From an uncultured Christensenella sp. (GTDB lineage Bacteria; Bacillota; Clostridia; Christensenellales; Pumilibacteraceae), in assembly GCA_910577995.1 (NCBI GenBank), contig CAJTND010000005.1:5475-69474 (forward strand): a DNA stretch of 64,000 bases, in the 5' to 3' direction. Below are positions 36,766-45,871 of the stretch, piece after piece. The position numbers and the translations under genes are program-made. Each line of letters starts with the position of its first letter. Within the stretch, counting starts at the first letter, position 1. Below the pieces are notes generated by a model. The model was not told the origin of the DNA and did not search any database. It saw nothing but the letters and a program-made list of their open reading frames with translations.

Positions 36766-37212
36766 ATGAAATGTATCTATTGCGGTAACGCGGAAAGCAA
36801 GGTCGTAGACTCACGCTCTACCGACGACGGCAACAGCATACGCCGCCGCCGCGAGTGTCTGCAATGCGGCAAGCGGTTCACTACCTACGAGGTGATCGAG
36901 TCGACGCCCGTCCTTGTCGTGAAGAACGACGGGACGCGGCAGCCGTTCGACCCGATAAAAGTCAAGAACGGCGTTATCAAGTCATGCGAGAAACGTCCCG
37001 TCGCCATACGCGAGATAGACGCGCTCGTACAGTCGGTGGAAAAAGCCGTGTACAACTCGCTCGAACAGGAGATATCGTCGCAGAAGATAGGCGAGCTTGT
37101 GATGGACAGGCTGAAAACGCTCGATCAAATAGCTTATGTACGGTTTGCGTCTGTCTACCGCGATTTCCGCGATGTGTCGACGTTTATCGAGTTTATCAAC
37201 GATTTCAAATAG
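36766..37212 (+). CDS. nrdR: Transcriptional repressor NrdR
   Basis: NrdR represses ribonucleotide reductase genes according to ATP/dATP status. The Zn ribbon uses Cys3, Cys6, Cys31 and Cys34 (MKCIYCGN ... ECLQCGKRFTTYE), followed by an ATP-cone from about residue 49 (VVKNDGTRQPFDPIKVKNGV). Full length at 148 residues. In many clostridia nrdR lies near sigG and ylmC-like genes, as here. AAGGATAAAC precedes the ATG. feoA follows within 8 nt, so nrdR probably heads the nrdR-feoA-feoB-pseudouridine synthase unit. No NrdR box is visible at its own promoter. Confidence 0.95.
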   Translation: MKCIYCGNAESKVVDSRSTDDGNSIRRRRECLQCGKRFTTYEVIESTPVLVVKNDGTRQPFDPIKVKNGVIKSCEKRPVAIREIDALVQSVEKAVYNSLEQEISSQKIGELVMDRLKTLDQIAYVRFASVYRDFRDVSTFIEFINDFK

Positions 37213-37220
37213 GATAGGTC

Positions 37221-37442
37221 ATGACGCTTTTCGACAGTCCGAACGACGACGGGATGATAACCGCTATAAACGGTGATGCGGAGACGCACAGGCGGCTCGT
37301 CGATCTCGGGCTGTTGAACGCGAGATACAGGATCAAAGCGCGGAGAAAAAGCGCGGTCTGTGTTTACTTTGAAAACGGCGGACACGGTTTTTGCGCCGTG
37401 GTGGAAGCGGGGATAGCGAAGCGTTTGGAGGTCGAACGGTGA
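37221..37442 (+). CDS. feoA: FeoA-like ferrous iron transport protein
   Basis: A 73-residue SH3-like FeoA domain: a short N-terminal strand, then the family pattern around AETHRRLVDLGLLNARYRIK and a final VVEAGIAKRLEVER. FeoA is a small cytoplasmic partner of FeoB. The sequence is divergent, but its position one codon-overlap upstream of feoB (TGA/GTG overlap) makes the call firm. An AGGATAGG site precedes the ATG. It is co-transcribed with nrdR upstream. Confidence 0.8.
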   Translation: MTLFDSPNDDGMITAINGDAETHRRLVDLGLLNARYRIKARRKSAVCVYFENGGHGFCAVVEAGIAKRLEVER

Positions 37443-39445
37443 GGATAGCGTTATGCGGCAATCCCAACGTCGGCAAGACGACGCTTTATAACAGGCTTAC
37501 TCGCTCCAACGCGCCCGTCGGTAATTGGCACGGCGTGACAGTCGACGCGCGCGGCAAGCGCGCCAAGGGCGGCGCGCATACCGTCGTCGATCTTCCCGGC
37601 GCGTATTCGCTGACGGCACGATCGGCGGAGGAGGGCGTCACGCGCGACGAGGCGCTTTTCGGCGGATACGATGTGATAGCTTACGTCGCAGAGGTCAACA
37701 ACCTGCGCCGCAATCTTTATATGCTGACACAGCTCGCCGAGGCGGGCAAAAAGTGCATACTTATAGTAAACATGATGGACGAGGCGCGCGGTAAAGTCGA
37801 CCTCGGGATTATTTCCTCGCGGCTCGGTATACCCGTCGTCGGCACGTCGGAAAAGCGCAAGGACCCGACGGCGGAGATATTCGCCGCTGCGGAAAAGGCG
37901 CGGGTGCCGAGGATAGACTATCTTTCCGACGGCAGTATATTGCGGCTCGCCGCCGAGCTTAAAAACGCCGATAAGTCGGGACTGACTGCGGGATTCGCCG
38001 CAGCAAAGCTTATCGAGCGCGACGGGTACATAGCCGAAAAGCTCGGGTGCGATGCGGCAGGATGCGCGGCGTGCGGCGGTTGCAACGTCGGCGGCGCGAG
38101 CGCGGATCGTCCCGCGATGCTCAGATATGCGTATATCGACAGGGCGCTCGACGGCGCGATAGAGCGCGTCGACGCGTACAAAAAGACGGACGCGATCGAC
38201 AGAGTATTGCTCGGCAAACTCGCTCTCCCGATATTCTTTCTTATAATGACGGCGGTTTTCGTCATAACCTTCGAGGCGGCAAAACCGCTGTCCGACTTGC
38301 TGTCGCGGCTGATAGCGACGGCGGCGGAGCGGGCTCGCGGCGGGCTCGGTAAAGCGCCGGAGTGGGTCGGGTCGCTCGTTTCCGACGGGGTAATAGGCGG
38401 CGTCGGCGCGGTGCTCGCGTTCTTGCCGCAGGTCGTCATACTGTTCCTACTGACGGCGCTTTTGCAGGACAGCGGCTATATGAGCCGCGTCGCGTTCGTC
38501 ACAGACGGGTTTTTCAAAAAGCTCGGGCTTAGCGGACGCGCGGCGTTCTCGGTGATACTCGGGCTGGGCTGCTCGGTCACCGCGGTGCTGTCCGCGCGCG
38601 GTATAGCCGATGCGTCTGCTCGGCGGCGCGCGGCGTTTGCCGCTCCTTTCGTGCCGTGCAGTGCGCGGCTTGCCGTATTTACGGCGATAACGGCGTATTT
38701 CGGGCTGGGCGGGCTGACCGTCGCCGCGATGTACGTTTGCGGATTTATTGCGGCGGTCGTCGTATTGAAGATATCCTCGGCGTTCGTCAAGACCGATGCG
38801 GCGGAAAAGACCATTCTCGAGATACCGCCGTACCGTCTGCCGTCGCCGTCGCGCGTCGCGCGGTCGGTGTGGTCGAGCGTTTCGTCATTCGTCGTCCGCG
38901 TCGGCTCTGTCATACTTTGCGTCGGCGTTATCATGTGGGTGCTGTCGAACTTTTCCGTCGCCGACGGCTTTACGGGCGGCGGCGAAAACAGCCTGATGTG
39001 CACGCTCGCGTCGCTCGTCGCGCCGGTGTTCAGTCCGCTCGGCTTTGGGAATTGGCGCGCGGTCACGGCACTGATTTCGGGCATAGCGGCAAAGGAGACC
39101 GTCGTATCGGTCATAGCGTCGCTCGGCGGGCTCGGCGAGGTCTTTGCGTCTCGGCATGCGGCTGTGTCGTTCCTGATATTTACGTGTCTGTACGTGCCGT
39201 GCATAGCGACGCTCGGCGCGCTCGCCAAGGAGAACGGCGTAAAGAGCGCGCTGCTGTCCGCGCTCGTGCATACGCTGTCTGCGTATTTATGCTCGTACCT
39301 GTACTATTCCGCCGCGGTGCTTATAAGGACGGACACGGCGGCGACGGCGGCGGTGTGGTCGTGCCTTGCCGCGGTCGTTGCGACGGCGTCGGCGGTGCTG
39401 ACGGTAAAAACAAAGAAAAAACGCAGGAAGCCGCAAGCGGCTTGA
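37439..39445 (+). CDS. feoB: Ferrous iron transporter FeoB
   Basis: FeoB imports Fe2+ and has an N-terminal G domain: G1 GNPNVGKTT (residues 7-15), G3 DLPGAYSLTARS, G4 NMMDEA. The membrane domain has two Gate regions, with the diagnostic LGCSVTAVLSARG and PFVPCSARLAVFTA. I start at the GTG overlapping the feoA stop, directly before RIALCGNPN, giving 668 residues. Between G domain and membrane domain lies a small Cys cluster, CDAAGCAACGGC, which is not part of the core family pattern. The C terminus ends in a basic stretch (KTKKKRRKPQ). Confidence 0.93.
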   Translation: MRIALCGNPNVGKTTLYNRLTRSNAPVGNWHGVTVDARGKRAKGGAHTVVDLPGAYSLTARSAEEGVTRDEALFGGYDVIAYVAEVNNLRRNLYMLTQLAEAGKKCILIVNMMDEARGKVDLGIISSRLGIPVVGTSEKRKDPTAEIFAAAEKARVPRIDYLSDGSILRLAAELKNADKSGLTAGFAAAKLIERDGYIAEKLGCDAAGCAACGGCNVGGASADRPAMLRYAYIDRALDGAIERVDAYKKTDAIDRVLLGKLALPIFFLIMTAVFVITFEAAKPLSDLLSRLIATAAERARGGLGKAPEWVGSLVSDGVIGGVGAVLAFLPQVVILFLLTALLQDSGYMSRVAFVTDGFFKKLGLSGRAAFSVILGLGCSVTAVLSARGIADASARRRAAFAAPFVPCSARLAVFTAITAYFGLGGLTVAAMYVCGFIAAVVVLKISSAFVKTDAAEKTILEIPPYRLPSPSRVARSVWSSVSSFVVRVGSVILCVGVIMWVLSNFSVADGFTGGGENSLMCTLASLVAPVFSPLGFGNWRAVTALISGIAAKETVVSVIASLGGLGEVFASRHAAVSFLIFTCLYVPCIATLGALAKENGVKSALLSALVHTLSAYLCSYLYYSAAVLIRTDTAATAAVWSCLAAVVATASAVLTVKTKKKRRKPQAA

Positions 39446-39458
39446 CGGTAAAAAATAC

Positions 39459-40349
39459 ATGGGAAAAAAAGTAGAATTCACGGCTGATAAAAATACGGGC
39501 GTCGCGCCGTTTCTCGCGTCGGCGGTAGCGGGGCTGTCGCGCGCCGCGGCGGATAAACTCGTCAAGAGCGGCGAGGTGCGCGTCAACGGCGCGCGCGTCA
39601 AAAGCAACGATATGCTTAAAATAGGCGATACCGTCGCGGCGTTCGTGCCCGACGCGCTTCTTACGGTCTCCGTTGCGCCGCGGATAGTTTACGAGGACGG
39701 CAATGTCGTCGTATTCGACAAGCCCAAGCGAATATCCTACGACAAACTGCCCGAGCTGTACGGTGCGCCGCTTTATGCCGTGCACCGCCTCGATACCAAT
39801 ACGACGGGGCTTATCGCTTTTGCCAAGACCGACGCGGCGCGCGCGGAGCTCGAGGACGCGTTCCGTTGCCGCCGCGTGCATAAAGTCTACGAAGCCGTTG
39901 TATATCCGCCGCCGCCGAAGGCGCACGACACGCTCACGGCGTACCTCGCTATGAATGACGGCGTCGCGACGGTATCGGACAAGCCCTCGGACGGTCGCAA
40001 AACGATCGTCACCGAATACTCCGTCGAGCGGTCCATCGGAAGCGCCGCGCTTTTGCGCCTTACGCCGCACACGGGCAGAACGCATCAGCTCCGCGCGCAC
40101 ATGTACCATATAGGCTGTCCGATAATAGGCGATCCCAAGTACGGCGGCAAAAAGATAGACGGCGCGCCCGATACGCAAATGCTCGCCGCGGTCGAGCTGA
40201 CTTTCGACGGACTTAAAATATGCAAGGCGCTCAACGGAAAAAAACTCGTTACGGATAACGGGTTCGACCTCGGCTTTTCGGAAAACCTCGACGGCGATGC
40301 GGATAGTTGCCGCGGCGCGGTTAATACCGATAAAATCGGCAAAAAATAG
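39459..40349 (+). CDS. RluA/RluD-family pseudouridine synthase
   Basis: This enzyme isomerises specific uridines to pseudouridine in rRNA or tRNA. It has an N-terminal S4 RNA-binding domain (ADKLVKSGEVRVNGARVKSN) and the RluA catalytic block VHRLDTNTTGLIAFAKT, whose Asp112 is the nucleophile. TGRTHQLRAHMYHIGCPIIG with DPKYGG next is also typical. It has 296 residues. The target position cannot be read from the sequence. It follows feoB by 13 nt without a strong ribosome-binding site. Confidence 0.9.
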   Translation: MGKKVEFTADKNTGVAPFLASAVAGLSRAAADKLVKSGEVRVNGARVKSNDMLKIGDTVAAFVPDALLTVSVAPRIVYEDGNVVVFDKPKRISYDKLPELYGAPLYAVHRLDTNTTGLIAFAKTDAARAELEDAFRCRRVHKVYEAVVYPPPPKAHDTLTAYLAMNDGVATVSDKPSDGRKTIVTEYSVERSIGSAALLRLTPHTGRTHQLRAHMYHIGCPIIGDPKYGGKKIDGAPDTQMLAAVELTFDGLKICKALNGKKLVTDNGFDLGFSENLDGDADSCRGAVNTDKIGKK

Positions 40350-40361
40350 AATTGTAATGTA

Positions 40362-40390
40362 TTGACAAAATTCGCGTTTTGCGGTACAAT
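40362..40390 (+). promoter_or_regulatory. Promoter of the DUF975-like gene, leaderless
   Basis: TTGACA, 17 nt, TACAAT; the ATG follows after 7 nt. Confidence 0.82.
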
Positions 40391-40397
40391 AATGTAA

Positions 40398-41975
40398 ATG
40401 ACCAACAAAGAGTTGAAATCGGAAGCGAGACAAAAGCTCGCTCTCAATATACATCAGGCGATAATCGTATACACCGTCGAGTTTGCGATATTGGTTTCGC
40501 TGGTAGCGCTCATAGCTATGTCGTGCGTCGCGTTGCGCGTTTCGCTCGCCGCGTCGATAGCTATGCTGTGCTACGGCGTCGTACTGTTTATCGCGGCGGT
40601 CATAGCGGGCGGCGTCGTCAATTACGCGATGATAGACTGCTATCTTTCCTCGTACCGCTGCGCGCCGTACAGCGTGCGTCGGTTGGGCGAGACGCTTGCC
40701 CGTTGCAATGTGAGCAAGGTGCTCAAACTCAATCTTATCAGGACGCTTATAGGCTTCGGACTGCTGTTGCTGTTGATAGTGCCGGGCGTGATATATCTTT
40801 CGCGCACGTCCATGGCAAATCACCTAATGCTCGCAAATCCGTCCATGAAGCCGATGACCGCGCTCTCCGCGTCGTCTAAGGTGATGAGCGGCAAGACGGG
40901 CGGTTACTTCGCGCTAATGATGTCCATGTTCGGCTGGATGGCGCTCGGCGTCGTCACGCTCGGCTTGGGGCTCGTATTTATAATGCCGTATATCAACTTT
41001 ACCAAAACGGTATATTACAAACGTAAATTACAGGGCGATACGGGCGTTTACGGCTACGCGCCGCAGAACGCCGCCGATGACTATAACGCCGCGCCGCAGG
41101 ACGCATACAGACCGGACGTACTGCCGCAGGCGCGCACAGTGCCCGCGCCGCTCGACGGCGCGGCGCAGGAACTGCGTATAGAGCAGAACGACGAGCCCGT
41201 TGCGCCCATAGGCGCGCTGTCCGATGCGGAAGTGCGCGAGATGAACGCGACCATGCGCGATTTCGGCGCGCCCGAGGTCGTCGTGCAGAGCGGTGTATCG
41301 ACGGAAAAAGAAACGATAGTGCCCGAGGTAGTTATCAGTCCCGTATCCACGCTGAAAAAGACCGAAACAAAGTCGAAGGAAGCGACGGACACGGCAAAGG
41401 GCACGCCCGTGGAAGATTCGGATATCGTGGAGATAGTCAAGCCGCTCACTACGATAGAGGCGGACGAGGCGAACGTGTTCGACCGCAAGGTCAACAGCCT
41501 GTATTCGCGTTCCGCGCCGCAAGCGGAAGTCAAGCACGACTACTTCTCCGCGCCGATAGAGGACGATCCAAACGACTTTGCTACGCCCGATGGATCGGAC
41601 GTGTTCGGCGACAGTACCGCCGCGAATGGCGAGATACCGTCGGAAGCGGACGACGACATTATGTCGGACAGCGAGCTCGCGGACTTTATCAATAACTTCA
41701 ACGACGAGCCGCCGCAGCCCGCCAAGTACGAGCCGCGTCCGCGAAGCCGTAGCGTCGATATAGAGGATCTGCCGCACGCATCCTCACGAAACACAGAGCG
41801 CGTCGCGCGCCCGTCCTTCCGTCCGTCGCCCGATCATCCGCGCGAGCAGCAGCCGCCGCGTCAGGCGCAACAGCCGCCGCAGCATGCCGCAAGACCGTCG
41901 GCAGCAGACGGTCCGCAAATGAGCCGAACGGAGCGCGCACGTCTTGCGAGGGAAGAGCGGCTCAAAAATCTTTGA
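40398..41975 (+). CDS. DUF975-like membrane protein with long disordered C terminus
   Basis: The first about 215 residues resemble DUF975 proteins. They begin with a short KELKSEARQKL amphipathic helix, then several membrane spans, and end with the conserved-looking ALSASSKVMSGKTGGYFALM, a glycine-rich span and the MPYINFTKTVYYKRKL junction. The remaining about 310 residues are hydrophilic, low-complexity, rich in Pro, Gln, Asp and Ala, and probably disordered in the cytoplasm. The DUF975 domain has no known function. The mRNA is predicted leaderless. A cyclophilin-like gene follows 14 nt downstream and probably shares the transcript. Confidence 0.75.
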   Translation: MTNKELKSEARQKLALNIHQAIIVYTVEFAILVSLVALIAMSCVALRVSLAASIAMLCYGVVLFIAAVIAGGVVNYAMIDCYLSSYRCAPYSVRRLGETLARCNVSKVLKLNLIRTLIGFGLLLLLIVPGVIYLSRTSMANHLMLANPSMKPMTALSASSKVMSGKTGGYFALMMSMFGWMALGVVTLGLGLVFIMPYINFTKTVYYKRKLQGDTGVYGYAPQNAADDYNAAPQDAYRPDVLPQARTVPAPLDGAAQELRIEQNDEPVAPIGALSDAEVREMNATMRDFGAPEVVVQSGVSTEKETIVPEVVISPVSTLKKTETKSKEATDTAKGTPVEDSDIVEIVKPLTTIEADEANVFDRKVNSLYSRSAPQAEVKHDYFSAPIEDDPNDFATPDGSDVFGDSTAANGEIPSEADDDIMSDSELADFINNFNDEPPQPAKYEPRPRSRSVDIEDLPHASSRNTERVARPSFRPSPDHPREQQPPRQAQQPPQHAARPSAADGPQMSRTERARLAREERLKNL

Positions 41976-41989
41976 TCGAGTAGGTTATC

Positions 41990-42982
41990 TTGAAAGAAAA
42001 ACGCACATATTCGCTGACGGCTAAGGAGCGCAAACAGCGCCGCGCCGAGGCGGAAAAGAAACAAAACAAGCAGATAAAGAGCGGCGGCGACGCGCAGTCC
42101 GCGGAAGCGGCGATGCTCGCATCGCAAAAGACCGCCAAGCGCAACGCCGTTACCGTCGGAGCGGTGCTTTGCGTCGCTATCATACTCGTGATAGCCGCGC
42201 TTCTCGCGCCCGTCATCGCGTATGTGGTAAATCCTTACGCGGGCTATAAAGACGTTATCGCGCGGTTCAAGCTGTCCAACGGCATGACGCTCGAATATGT
42301 CATCGACGAAAAACAGTACGATATCGCGGCGACGAATTTCATATTCCTCGCGAAAAGCGGTTACTTCGACAATACAGTATTTTACGACGCGTCCAACGGC
42401 TGGCTTCGGTTCGGCGGATACGAGGGCGTGCCCAACGCGTCGGCTGGACTGTCGAGCAATTACGAATTGACAAAGCATCATTCCGACAATAAGGACTTTT
42501 GCACAAAGTTCACCGCTATCCCGAACAAGCCGTTCGAGAAGAACATAAGCGATAAGTTCGGCTATCGTTTCCGCGCCGACTCGGGCGGCACCAACAATTC
42601 GCTCCTCAATCAGGCGGGCATATTGACGTTTCTCTATTCGGACACGTCGACGGAATTCCAAATGTCTTGGAAGGAACAGCCGACCAACGAGATGCGCAAA
42701 GCCGAGGGCGGATACGACGTGCTCGAACCGACGATGGTCGGGCATGTCCTCAACGAAAAGACTTTGGAGAACGTCATCGAGATAGCGAATACCGCGGTAG
42801 TCAACGAGAAGATAACCTCGGGCTATAAATGGGCAACGCCGTCGCCGACGATATATATCCGCAAGGTCAGCGTGTACAACCTCAAAGGCTCCAAGTGGCG
42901 CAACTTCGACTTTATCGAGTACGCCGACGGCAAGGACAAGGACAACAGAAACAGGCTCTCGCAGTGGATAGGCAGAGCTTAA
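41990..42982 (+). CDS. Membrane-anchored cyclophilin-like protein, probably catalytically impaired
   Basis: A basic cytoplasmic N terminus is followed by one membrane span (residues about 63-85) and an external domain. The segment ATNFIFLAKSGYFDNTVFYD recalls the cyclophilin core (NFL.L...G.YDG..FHRV..GF..QGG), and FGGYEG recalls QGGD. The catalytic Arg of the FHR motif is missing; the sequence there is FYDAS. I therefore call it cyclophilin-like with a doubtful isomerase activity. The start is TTG. It is in one operon with the DUF975-like gene, and a strong terminator follows. Confidence 0.6.
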   Translation: MKEKRTYSLTAKERKQRRAEAEKKQNKQIKSGGDAQSAEAAMLASQKTAKRNAVTVGAVLCVAIILVIAALLAPVIAYVVNPYAGYKDVIARFKLSNGMTLEYVIDEKQYDIAATNFIFLAKSGYFDNTVFYDASNGWLRFGGYEGVPNASAGLSSNYELTKHHSDNKDFCTKFTAIPNKPFEKNISDKFGYRFRADSGGTNNSLLNQAGILTFLYSDTSTEFQMSWKEQPTNEMRKAEGGYDVLEPTMVGHVLNEKTLENVIEIANTAVVNEKITSGYKWATPSPTIYIRKVSVYNLKGSKWRNFDFIEYADGKDKDNRNRLSQWIGRA

Positions 42983-42999
42983 AATAAAAAACCGACGGA

Positions 43000-43032
43000 G
43001 AAGCGCGGCATTAAGCCGCGCTTCTTCTTTTG
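43000..43032 (+). terminator. Intrinsic terminator after the cyclophilin-like gene
   Basis: 10-bp stem GAAGCGCGGC/GCCGCGCTTC with ATTAA loop, followed by TTCTTTTG. Confidence 0.88.
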
Positions 43033-43074
43033 TTTTATGAATAATCCGCGAGCAACGGGGGAATTATCCGTTAT

Positions 43075-43740
43075 ATGGTAATAGGACTCGTACTGCTCGG
43101 ACTGACCGCGCTCATGCTGTTTTTGGGCGTTGCGAAAAAGGTGTTTCAAAATTTCGGCGTGCCGTACCTCGCCGCATTCGTGCTTGTCGGCGCGCTCATC
43201 GGCTGCGCGTTCATACCGTCGTTTTCGATAGGCTCGGCGCGGATAAGCGTCGCGGGCTTTATCGCGCCGACGGTGTTTGCGTCGGTGCTTTTCTTCCTCG
43301 CCGTGCGGCGGCGCGAGGCGTGGCGCGCGCTCGTTTCAATGACGGCGGTGCTCGCGGTGTATGTGGCTGTAAGACTGCTCATCGACCCGATAACGAGCGC
43401 GACCGTCACTGTTATAGTCGCGGGCTTCCTGTGCGGCGCGGTCGCGTACCTCACCGCCAAGACCGAGCTCGCCGCGCTCGCGGCGGTGTTTGCCGCGCTG
43501 CCCGTCGGCGACGTTATCTCGGGCGCGGTCGGCTTGTTCGTGTCGGAAACGCCTATCGCGCTCGGCTCGGCGGCGGTGTTCGACGCGGTTATACTCGCGG
43601 CGGTGTTCTCAGTGGTGCTGTATGAGACCGTCGCCGCGATCAAGCGCACGATGAATGCGCGCGCGCGCCGCAGTCTTGCGGAGGCGGAGGCGAGCGAGGA
43701 GTTCGATCCCAACGAGTACAAGCGTTATTTCGACGAGTGA
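43075..43740 (+). CDS. Small polytopic membrane protein, possibly DUF1614 type
   Basis: The 221-residue protein has six or seven hydrophobic segments, an N-terminal VIGLVLLGLTALMLFLGVAK span, and a short charged C terminus (DPNEYKRYFDE). The pattern of a GALIGCAFIPSFSIG segment followed by alternating short spans and a GDVISGAVGLFV region recalls DUF1614-like proteins, but I am not certain. A purine-rich stretch (CGGGGGAAT) lies upstream of the ATG. It sits between two transcription units and immediately before der. Confidence 0.65.
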   Translation: MVIGLVLLGLTALMLFLGVAKKVFQNFGVPYLAAFVLVGALIGCAFIPSFSIGSARISVAGFIAPTVFASVLFFLAVRRREAWRALVSMTAVLAVYVAVRLLIDPITSATVTVIVAGFLCGAVAYLTAKTELAALAAVFAALPVGDVISGAVGLFVSETPIALGSAAVFDAVILAAVFSVVLYETVAAIKRTMNARARRSLAEAEASEEFDPNEYKRYFDE

Positions 43741-43800
43741 CGGATAGCGCGGTATTCGCGCGCATGCGAAGCGCATACGGAGCGAATACATGCAAAAAGA

Positions 43801-43829
43801 TTTACATTTTCGGCGCGGTGTGGTATAAT
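43801..43829 (+). promoter_or_regulatory. Promoter of der-plsY and the ESCRT-like operon
   Basis: TTTACA, 17 nt, TATAAT, with the der ATG 8 nt after the -10 box, so the leader is at most 2 nt. No other promoter or terminator is visible until 49083, so the five genes appear to be one transcript. Confidence 0.8.
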
Positions 43830-43837
43830 TCGGGTAT

Positions 43838-45148
43838 ATGAAGCCCGTAGTTGCTATCGTAGGACGCCCGAACGTGGGCAAGTCCACACTTATGAACAGG
43901 ATAAGCGGACGGCGCGTCGCCATTGTCGACGATATGCCGGGAGTCACGCGCGACAGACTTTACGCCGATTGCGAATGGTGCGGTAAGGTCTTTTCGCTTA
44001 TCGATACGGGCGGTATCGACGACGGCGAGGACGATATCATGCGATCTGTGCGCGAGCAGGCTTACGAGGCAGTGCGGCTCAGCGACGCGGTGATATTCCT
44101 CACCGACGTAAAGCAGGGCGTATTGCCGAGCGACGGCGAGATAGCCGAGGTCCTGCGCCGCAGTAAAAAGCCCGTCGTGCTCGCAGTCAACAAAGCGGAC
44201 ACGGCGTCGCGCGATAACGTATACGATTTTTACAAGCTCGGTCTGGGCGAGCCGTATCTTATTTCGGCGTCGCACGGCGGCGGCGTCGGTGATCTTCTCG
44301 ACGCGGTGTGCGCGGAGTTCCCCGCGGCGGAGGATATCGGCGGCGACGCGCTTTCCGTTGCGGTCGTAGGCAAGCCCAACGTCGGCAAATCGTCGCTCGT
44401 CAACAAGCTGATCGGCGCGGACCGCAATATCGTTTCCGACGTTGCCGGCACTACCCGCGACGCGGTCGATACGCCCGTCACGGTCGGCGGCAGGGATTAT
44501 ATCCTGATCGATACGGCGGGCATGCGCAGAAAGCGCGAGATAGCGGACAAGTCGATAGAGCGGTACTCGGTGCTCCGCGCGATAGCGGCTATCAAGCGTT
44601 GCGACGTGGCGATAGTAGTTATAGACGCGACGGAGGGCGCGACCGAACAGGACGAGAAGATAGCGGGGCTCGTGCACGAATCGGGCAAGCCGTCGGTGAT
44701 AGTGCTCAACAAGTGGGACGCGGTGGAAAAGGACGCGCACACTCTCGACGAGCGCACTCTCGAGCTTAAAGAACGGCTCGCGTTCATGAGCTACTTCAAG
44801 AGCATAGCGGTATCGGCAAAGACGGGCTTGCGCGTGGAAAAGCTGATGGAGCTCGTTTCCGCCGTGCATGAAAACGCATCGAGGCGCATATCGACGGGAC
44901 TTCTTAACGATATAATAGGACAAGCCGTGGCGGCGACCGAGCCGACGGCGCGCAAGGGCAGACGACCGAAAATATACTACGCGTCGCAGCCGAGCGTTTG
45001 TCCGCCGCTTTTCGTGTTCAAGGTCAACGATCCGGAGCTTTTGCATTTTTCTTACGAGCGGTATCTCGAAAACTCACTGCGCCGCGCGGCGGATTTTTCG
45101 GGCACGCCCGTAAGACTGAAATTCGTAGGGAAGGGCGAACAGCAATGA
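43838..45148 (+). CDS. der: Ribosome biogenesis GTPase Der (EngA)
   Basis: Der is a double GTPase needed for 50S subunit maturation. Two complete G domains are visible: GRPNVGKSTLMNRISG with DTGGID, and GKPNVGKSSLVNKLIG with DTAGMRRKREI and NKWDAVEK. A C-terminal KH-like domain ends with FVFKVNDPELLHFSYERYLE. At 436 residues it is normal in length. The stop overlaps the plsY start (ATGA). In Bacillus der lies near gpsA and spoIVA. Here plsY and three ESCRT-like genes lie between der and spoIVA. Confidence 0.96.
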   Translation: MKPVVAIVGRPNVGKSTLMNRISGRRVAIVDDMPGVTRDRLYADCEWCGKVFSLIDTGGIDDGEDDIMRSVREQAYEAVRLSDAVIFLTDVKQGVLPSDGEIAEVLRRSKKPVVLAVNKADTASRDNVYDFYKLGLGEPYLISASHGGGVGDLLDAVCAEFPAAEDIGGDALSVAVVGKPNVGKSSLVNKLIGADRNIVSDVAGTTRDAVDTPVTVGGRDYILIDTAGMRRKREIADKSIERYSVLRAIAAIKRCDVAIVVIDATEGATEQDEKIAGLVHESGKPSVIVLNKWDAVEKDAHTLDERTLELKERLAFMSYFKSIAVSAKTGLRVEKLMELVSAVHENASRRISTGLLNDIIGQAVAATEPTARKGRRPKIYYASQPSVCPPLFVFKVNDPELLHFSYERYLENSLRRAADFSGTPVRLKFVGKGEQQ

Positions 45149-45861
45149 CACTACCGTTGTATTTGCAGATAACAGTCGGCGTTATCGTCGGCGTGTGTTC
45201 ATATTTTATAGGCAATATCAATACCGCCGTCGCTTTGAGCAAGCTCAAAGGCAAGGACATCCGCAAGTGCGGCAGCGGCAATCCGGGCACTATGAACATG
45301 ATACGCACGTTCGGTAAGCCGTTCGGCGCGCTTACGCTTTTGCTCGACGTGGCAAAAGGCGTGCTGCCGAGCCTGCTCGGTTGGCTGTTCATGGGCAACG
45401 GCGAGTTTTTAAGACTCGGCGCGGACAGGCTGGGACTGTACGTCGGCGGACTGTGCGCGGAGATAGGGCATATATATCCAGTAGCCATGAAGTTTAAGGG
45501 CGGCAAGGGCGTTGCGACGCTGCTCGGCGTGTGCCTTACGTGCAAGCCCGTTATCTGGGTCGCGTCGATGGCTGTCGGCATAGCGTTTCTTTTCGTGGCG
45601 AAGATAGGCTCGCTGACGTCGTTCATCATGATGTGCGCGCCGCTTGCGGTCGAGGGCGTAGTCATGTCTGCCGCGCCGCTCGGCGCGTGGTACAGCGCGC
45701 TCATATTCTCGATGTTCGCACTGACGCTGTTCGCGCACAGAAAGAACCTCGTCAAGCTGTTTTCGGGCAACGAGCGGCTGGTCGTGCTTAAAAAGTCCAA
45801 AAGGCTCATCGTCATAGTCGACAGGTCGATACTGTTCGACGGAACGCTGATAGCTGAGTAA
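45145..45861 (+). CDS. plsY: Acyl-phosphate--glycerol-3-phosphate acyltransferase PlsY
   Basis: PlsY is the polytopic membrane enzyme that starts phospholipid synthesis by acylating glycerol-3-phosphate from acyl-phosphate. Motif 1 KCGSGNPGTMNMIRTFGKPF, motif 2 HIYPVAMKFKGGKGVAT, and a later conserved region before the C-terminal KKSKRL are present. I start at the ATG overlapping the der stop, giving 238 residues, slightly longer than usual because of the C-terminal extension. Its operon partners downstream are predicted membrane-remodelling proteins, so lipid synthesis and membrane shaping may be co-expressed (inference). Confidence 0.93.
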   Translation: MTLPLYLQITVGVIVGVCSYFIGNINTAVALSKLKGKDIRKCGSGNPGTMNMIRTFGKPFGALTLLLDVAKGVLPSLLGWLFMGNGEFLRLGADRLGLYVGGLCAEIGHIYPVAMKFKGGKGVATLLGVCLTCKPVIWVASMAVGIAFLFVAKIGSLTSFIMMCAPLAVEGVVMSAAPLGAWYSALIFSMFALTLFAHRKNLVKLFSGNERLVVLKKSKRLIVIVDRSILFDGTLIAE

Positions 45862-45871
45862 AGGAGAGCAA

